Shown here: positions 57,479-64,000 of the stretch, piece by piece | Layout: every line of letters begins with the position of its first letter | Position numbering within the stretch: position 1 is the first letter of the stretch | Assembly (NCBI GenBank): GCA_001465935.1 | Contig: LNKV01000003.1 | Span: 254,363 to 318,362, forward strand | DNA length: 64,000 nt | Direction: 5' to 3' | Origin: Clarireedia homoeocarpa | Lineage: Eukaryota; Ascomycota; Leotiomycetes; Helotiales; Rutstroemiaceae | The notes under the pieces: generated by a model | Seen by the model: only the letters and a program-made list of their open reading frames with translations | Database searches by the model: none | Told to the model about the DNA's origin: nothing | Program-made: the position numbers and the translations under genes

Positions 57479-60181
57479 ATGCAGACGGCAAGGCTCAAGG
57501 CTGAATCGCAAGGTCGGAAAGCTAAGGTAGGCATTTCTGCTGGTTGTTTCGGCGCAAGGAGGTAGTTGTTGTTGGCGAAGGATCTGAGGAGCTGACAGTT
57601 TGCGTTGCAGCTTGCCAATTCATATCATGAGCTACTGGAGTATGTACTTGTTAAATCAACCTACCTATACCGCGCTAATTGGCATTCCTCTACAGAGAGT
57701 TCTCGTCGAAAGACCTTCGATCAGTAGGCAACTACACATTAGGACGCTTGATTGGGAAGGGGTCCTTCGGGAAGGTCTACCTTGCTTCGCACAAACTTCT
57801 CAATGGCTCGAAGGTATGCTCTGGCTACAACACACGTCGAGAGGGTATATTCTAATGACGAGATGCGCTGCAGGTTGTGCTCAAGTCTGCCAAAAAGGAT
57901 GATTCGAATCTTGCCCGCGAAATTCACCACCATCGACAGTTCTTACACCCGCACATCGCCCGCTTATACGAAGTTATAGTTACAGAAAACTTGGTATGGT
58001 TGGTATTGGAGTATTGCCCTGGTGAGTTGGAGTCATGATTATAGAAGGAGGAGGCTTGGACTGACATTCATGGCAGGCGATGAACTATATAACTATCTTC
58101 TTAAAAATGGTCCCTTACCGGTGGAAAAAGTTCAGAAAACATTCACACAATTGGTCGGCGCCGTCTCATATGTTCATAACTCTGCCTGTGTTCATCGAGA
58201 TTTGAAACTCGAAAACATCCTTCTAGACAAGAACGAGAATGTCAAACTGGTGGACTTTGGTTTTACAAGGGAATATGAGGGCAAAGCCAGCTACTTGCAG
58301 ACATTCTGCGGTACTATTTGCTATAGCGCCCCGGAAATGTTGAAAGGGGAGAAATATGCGGGCGAGAAGGTCGATGTCTGGAGTCTTGGTGTTATCCTTT
58401 ACGCTCTGTTATGCGGCGAATTACCATTTGACGACGATGATGACAATATCACAAGAACGAAGATTCTAACTGCAGAGCCTAAATGGCCCGATCACCTCAC
58501 ACCAGACGCTCGCTCCTTACTTGGAATTCTCCTTTCCAAACGACCTCTGATACGTCCAGCATTGTCCGAAATTTTAATGCATCCTTTTCTTGCGGAACAT
58601 GCCCCACAACAGCAAGCCATTTTAAAGATACAAACGCCTGCGCCATTCACGACTACATTGGAAAAAGACACTTTGGAACGTATGCGAAGTGCAGGCGTCA
58701 ATATTGATCAGGTCATCGAAAGCGTGCTATCCCAACGATGCGATGCTTTGGCGGGCTGGTGGGCTTTGTTACTCGAGAAGGAAGAGAGGAAAATGATAAG
58801 AAGGGAACGGAAACGTAAAGAAAGAGAGGCCGAAAGTAAAGCTTCTAGACGACTAAGCGCTGCCAGTAGCCGACTGGAGAAACTAACACCAACTTTGACA
58901 GGCGTCGATGAGGCAGGCCAGCCTCTGAGGATGGAACCTCCTAGAAGTAGAGGAAGAAAAGAGAGGCGAAGTGCCCATTACCCGGACCTTATTTTGACAG
59001 ACCTTCCCGGTTTACCAGAAAATTCACAGTTCTCTTCGCCCGAAGTTCATACACCCCCTCCCCCGTTAGAGAAAGATTCGGTCCGTTCATCAAGCTCGTC
59101 TAGACATCGACGTCCAATACCTCCTCCAAAAGAAGGTACCCTTCGAAGTGCACGATCACGCGGAAGCACATTACAGCTCGTCACATCTAACCATGATTTC
59201 CTACATCCAAACTCTAACGGCATCACAAAACCTCCCCAGCGTCGCAAACATCAACATGCTATCATTAACCACCTAGCACACTGGAAGCACTGGCTTTTGG
59301 ACTCTGCCAGACGTGCTCGATCACCTGGAAAGAAAGCCAAAGCTAGTCGCTCAACCCCAGATCTCCGTGAGAAGTCTGCTAACAGCGCAAGAAGCCAAAA
59401 AGAGCCTAGTCCAAGGCCAGTCACTTCAAAGTCTCCGACTATGTCACGAGCTCCAATGCCGAGTCCACAAAGTCATCCAGTTGTTGCAAGGATACACACA
59501 GCACCGAGCAAGCGTCATTCATTATCACCCTCCCCACTGACTCCTCGCTCCACTTTCCAGCGTCGGCCAAGTACTGGCTTGCGGGGACGAAAGTCGACTT
59601 CATCATCAGTTTCTTCCGTTAGAAGTATAATGCATCAACATACGCATTCAAAAGCTTCCTCAACCTCCTCAAATGGTTCCGGCTCCAAGATTTCCCTCCC
59701 CACCCGCAGTCCCCACCACTCCGTCAAGGTCCTTCCCGCCACCCCCACACTCGGCTCCTTCCCATCCAACATCCGCGTCGTGCGACAAGCCCCCCTCTCA
59801 AGCTTCAACGAAGGCGTCTCCTGGGGCAGTCCCAACCCCTTCGGCGCGCCCCTCGTCTTCGCCAAACGCAAAAAGAATATCTTCAAAGGCCCCTCCCTGA
59901 ACACCACTTCTCCGACAACCACATCCGGCAATGGAGGACATATTCGCACTGGCTCACATAGCAGGAGCACGAGTATTGCGGGAAGGAGAAGCGGGGAGAT
60001 TATCGAAGAGGAGGACGAAGAGGAGATCGAGGAGGTGGATGTATTTACCCCGGTTACTGGACCCGGAGAGACGGAGGAGTTGGGGTTTATGCCTGCTGAT
60101 GCGTTGAGGAGGGAGAGGACAATTACCGAGAGCGAGACGTCGGAGGATAGGGAGAGGACGCCGACTAATGAGAGGCATTAG
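57479..60181 (+). CDS. Fungal CAMK-like Ser/Thr protein kinase, orphan
   Basis: Five exons, join(57479..57526, 57611..57639, 57696..57813, 57874..58021, 58077..60181), give 815 residues. The kinase domain starts near residue 40: LIGKGSFGKVYLAS, catalytic Lys in VVLKS, HRDLKLEN near 153, DFGFTREYEG near 174, the activation segment FCGTICYSAPEMLKGEKY, and GVILYALLCGELPFDDDD. This is a CAMK-group (AMPK-related) kinase; the nearest named relatives I can suggest are the yeast Kin4/YPL150W-type kinases, but I would not fix a symbol. A helical linker rich in Glu/Arg/Lys follows at about 245-285. The remaining 500 residues are low-complexity and Ser/Pro/Arg-rich, probably disordered and phosphorylated. 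An acidic stretch lies near the C terminus. The 5' exons are very short and less certain than the main exon. Confidence 0.85.
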
Positions 60182-61798
60182 GTGGTTTTGCGGTTAAGGA
60201 TGAAACAAACGGGTTTTGGTCTAAATTGTTGGGTTGGAAGGGGTGTGTGTGCTATTTATTGTTGTGTTGGGTCTATTGGTGTTTGTACAATTACTGTACT
60301 GTTGAGAATTCCCCCTTGCTTAGTTTGCTCTTACTTCTTTTTTCTTCTTAACTCTTCTTTTGTACAAAAGTTTCAGATCGTGGTGGTGGTTTACTGGGCT
60401 GGTGGCATAGCACGTATAAATATCGTTGGTTTGAGTGAGCAGTTCTTAAGGGAGTTGTCTTAGCGGTATAGCACCACATACATACATATCTAGAAGCAGT
60501 GTGGTTAGCGGTTGTAGTTGCGGTTGCGCTTGCGGTTTTTTGCTTTTATTTTATTTAATTTTCGTTTTCCCCCCATTACGTACACTGCTTCTCTCCATTC
60601 CCCTATATCAACACACCCTATCCTATCTATCTCCCTACCTTCGTCTCTATCTATTTTTCTCATTTCTCTATATACTTTTCGGATTTTGTCTCTGTCGTCG
60701 TCGTTAGTTAGTTCATCATTCAACATCTTTGCTCCATTTTCTTTTTTCAAGCTCCATTTTCAAATCCGAAGTTCCGGTTTCGAGCTTCGAATTCACATAT
60801 ACATACATACACATAGCCTTTTGATGTCAGAAATAGTATAGTTAGTTGATTTGGTTTGGTTTGGTTCGGCTATGTATAGGGTATCGAAGGGAAGTGAAGC
60901 AATGGAGCTAGTGCGATGGAAAGAGAAGGAGCAAATAGACGGGGAAAGAAAAAAAGGAGAAGAGAGATTGTTTTTATTATTGACGATTTGTTGAGTCTTC
61001 TGCTGCTGTTTGTGGTGCAGGCAGATATGTGTCGTGTATATATGTGTGTACACAACATATGTATGTATGTATGTATGTGCGTGCCTCTTGGGGGTGGATG
61101 GATATAAAGAAGTAAAAGGGGAAAAGAGAAGAAAAAATGATATGAGGATGGTATGGTGGTGAAGACGGGGGGGATTGGGACTGGACAGTTAAGCCATCTA
61201 CATATAAGAGGAAGGACTGGAATAGGACGGGAAAGGGTCATAGATGGGGGGAAATGAAGAGAGGGAAAGCAACGAAAGGGATTCTACGGTCGGTGGGGAG
61301 GGGCTGGTTGTATTTTTTGAGGGTTTATAGATATTGGCACACACAAAGTAGTATATTATAATTCGATTGCATTTCTGGGTCCATAATTTCCATAGCCGGT
61401 AGTAATAGTGCTTTTAATTCATTGCTTGATTTTATCAGATAGGACATATAACAGATAAGAGTAGAAAGTATAATAAAAAAACCCTTGCATCTCCTCGCCA
61501 ACGACAGTAAATAAATGCCATGTGCTTGCAAATAAAAAAGCTTTCTCTTTCCGCCTTCCTAAGTTATCAAATTTATTTATGCTACACCACACCAGCGCCA
61601 TACATCCATACATCCATTTCATCCACCAGCTTGGTAAATTCCTATTCGAGGTATTAATCCGTGACCCAAACCAGACCAAACGCCCCATTTGTATTGAAGT
61701 CCCAGCCATTCCCTGATAGCGCTCTTACCCTGAGCACGATTGTAAAATGAAAGCCCTAGCCAATAACATACCAATCCCATAACTCCAGCTCTATTTCC
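60182..61798. repeat. Intergenic, convergent, with ATGT microsatellite
   Basis: 1.6 kb between the convergent kinase and RING genes. It includes a (TATG)n run at about 61058-61078 and several pyrimidine-rich stretches. No gene is supported. Confidence 0.6.
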
Positions 61799-64000
61799 CT
61801 AGCGATGATATTGTCTCTGCGGACGATTGGGTCTACTAGAAGAAGAAGCAATGACACGTCCGGAAGGAAGACCCCGAGGGCTTCGTGCTAGATCGACTCC
61901 TCGCGGAGGTATCAGATGGTGAAGTGAATCGGTTGCATCATTTATGCGAGGTGATGTCGGATTGTGGTAGTTATATTGGAGTCTTCGACGTCCTCGTGAA
62001 GCTGGTTCTATCCTGCGCATCTCCGAGTCTAATCCATCCAGACCTGTTGCTGGATTTTGTGTATCTCTCATGGTAAGTTGATGTTCCGCAAACAGCATGC
62101 TGATCCGTGGGTCATATTGCTGAACTAAGGGGTCGTGTCTGGGTTGTCTGCGAGGAGGAGGACGAATGGAGCTGTCTGACGAGTCTCCATCGAATTCGCC
62201 AAATTCGTTCGCGACGCCAAGATCTTCCCCTCTGCCATAACCGTAGCTCTCTACACTGACACTTCGGCTGGAGCGTGATGCGCTAGGGGACACACTCATC
62301 TCAGTATCGCCATCGCGATCCATATTGGTTGATTGGTCATCGGGGTCATCGTAATCATAAGGGTACTCGTTTTCGCTTGCGTAAGAGCTTGGTGTTACAT
62401 CTCCAGCACTTGACGGGTATCTCGTACGATTGTAATCAGGAGTTTGATACCTGGGGGTTTGGGAAAGTCTGTCCCGAGACCGATCGTCATCTTCCGCATC
62501 AGATCCGATATTTCCAATCGTTTCGGTGTCGCTTTCGTCTGTTGCCCTCTCATCTTCTGTCGTTCTGTAACCATCATACTGTACTAGCCCCTCGATATCA
62601 TCGTCACCTTCATCTAAAGGACTCCAGCCACCTGATGCTCTCAATACCATTCTAGCTTCATGTGTATCATCATCTCCAAACTCTGAACCGTTCGTGCTAC
62701 TCTCGTCCTCAGTGACTGTGATAGCGACTGAGGGGGTTTCGGAAGCTCGTCTGCCACCATTCCAACCGGGACGCTGCCTTCTACGATTGGTGATTGCGCC
62801 GCCTTCGTCGTCGGATTCATCGTCATCCGATATAGTGATAACTCTGCGATTTGACCGACGTGATGGTCTGGGGGGCTCATTGTCTTCATCTTGTACAACG
62901 AAATTTTCGAGGGAACCAGCATCCTCGTCGTCGTCGCTATTTTCCTGTTCGTCACTCATCTCTGAGGTAGAGGGATCCTCGTCTTCGTCTTCATCATCCT
63001 CGGCTTCGTCATCTACGAGGTTGCCGAAGTGGTGATGGTAATGGTGAATAAGATCGTCAGGTATTCTGGGGAAATGGCTAGCTTCGTAGAACGGGTGGTT
63101 GCGATGGTGATGCATTCGCTGTGCCTCACCAAAATCAGCGCCCATCTCGAGTTCTATCTCCCCTATATCGATGTCGGACAGGTTGCCGTCTTCGTCCCCA
63201 TCGCTGAAGCCGTACATATCATCAAACTCAGCACCGCAGCTTTCGCATAGCGGACCGCCTTCATGCTCATGGCCACACGCAGGACATCGCATAACTCCAT
63301 CTGCTTCGTCGCGCCATAACTCTCCGTGACGTTGCGGGAACGTTCCTTTGAACAACCCTTCTGGGCTGTTCTTATCTTTATCCACAATCTCAAGTTCTTC
63401 CGCCCTTTTCGTCTTGTGTTGTTCAATCGATTCGTCAGATGGCATTAACTCGCTTCTATTGATGAATATCTCCACCATTTGTTTGACCTATTTTCCGTGT
63501 TAGTTTATCACAAAAAAGATATTTAATCCCAGTGAACTTACGAGGAAGGCCGGGGCAGGTATCTGCTTGACTGGAGAACGACATTCTGGACATGTCTTCT
63601 TCCTCTTATTTGGCACAAACCAGCTACATAGACACTGCGACCACATTAGCTGCATTCAAAACTGGAAGTTGCCTAGTATACTAACAGAATAACAATATGT
63701 ATGACCACATGCCAAGGTCCATGGCTCATAAAGTAATTGATCGCATATCGAGCATGTCACCAGGCCTTTCATGCTAATCAAATCGCTTTTGAATTTCGAG
63801 GCCAGCTGTGAGAAATATTAGCATGCTCCACATAGTACCGCCACACATCCAAGCCTACCTGCGCGTCGCCTTCAACCATTTTTCCTTTTCCTGTGTCAGA
63901 TCTCGAGCTGGTTGGAGTAGCTTCTCGACTTTTGGATTTGCGTTCGGAGATTCGAGCACCGTGTTTCGAGGAGGTTCCCGGTCTGCTAGAGGAGTTCGAA
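61799..64000 (-). CDS. RING-finger E3 ubiquitin ligase, 5' end beyond the window
   Basis: Partial gene; visible exons complement(join(61799..63487, 63542..63634, 63686..63805, 63859..>64000)), reading leftward. The RING domain is split over two exons: CSICDQLLYEPWTLACGHTY then CLCSWF and CPECRSPVKQ, giving a C3HC4 pattern. About 65 residues later a zinc-ribbon-like pair follows (MRCPACGHEHEG, CESCGAEFDDMYG). The remaining 450 residues are very acidic and Ser-rich with DDED runs, probably disordered, ending in an Arg-rich tail. It likely transfers ubiquitin from an E2 to nuclear substrates, but the target is unknown. The N terminus lies outside, so I cannot tell whether there is an extra domain such as FHA; the residues seen before the RING are Ser/Arg/Lys-rich. 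Confidence 0.82.

Overview
The window looks like chromosomal DNA of a filamentous ascomycete (Pezizomycotina). The genes are eukaryotic housekeeping genes with short introns (mostly 48-60 nt, GTAAGT/GTATGT-type donors, AG acceptors), spaced by AT-rich intergenic DNA. The gene set (Mph1, Gfa1, Rpt4, enolase, eIF3j, a Csx2-type ArfGAP, Acr3, Pre4, a Chk2/PRD-4 kinase, Mdm31, Pno1) is fungal. A Leotiomycete such as a Botrytis/Sclerotinia relative is my guess from general protein character, not a demonstrated assignment.

Layout. 0-11 kb: an intronless GT4 glycosyltransferase (-), an UNC93-type MFS protein (+) and the Mph1/FANCM-type DNA helicase (+). 11-20 kb is an accessory island: a tiny secreted precursor with three near-identical 14-residue repeats (-), a UstYa/DUF3328 oxidase-like gene (+), a truncated MFS transporter (+) and a full-size ABCB transporter (+) broken by a 186-bp hairpin-bearing insertion. 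Secreted repeat precursor + UstYa + exporters is the signature of a fungal ribosomal peptide (dikaritin-like RiPP) locus. Here the precursor is intact, but the UstYa gene has lost its second HxxHC motif and both transporters are damaged, so it looks like a decaying, atypical cluster.

20-37.8 kb: gfa1 (-), rpt4 (-), enolase (+), eIF3j/hcr1 (+), an acyl-CoA thioesterase-like gene (-) and a BAR-PH-ArfGAP gene with a predicted N-myristoylation site (+). 39-48 kb: a C2-domain protein of unknown function (+), the arsenite exporter acr3 (+), proteasome subunit pre4 (-) divergent from an HCNGP-type regulator (+). 49-64 kb: a Chk2/PRD-4 checkpoint kinase (+), mdm31 (-) divergent from pno1 (+), an orphan CAMK-like kinase (+) and a RING E3 ligase (-) running off the right edge.

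Exon boundaries were worked out by hand from splice consensus, reading-frame continuity and family conservation; coordinates are gene spans from start to stop codon, and exon joins are given in the evidence. No tRNA, rRNA, CRISPR or intact autonomous transposon was recognised.
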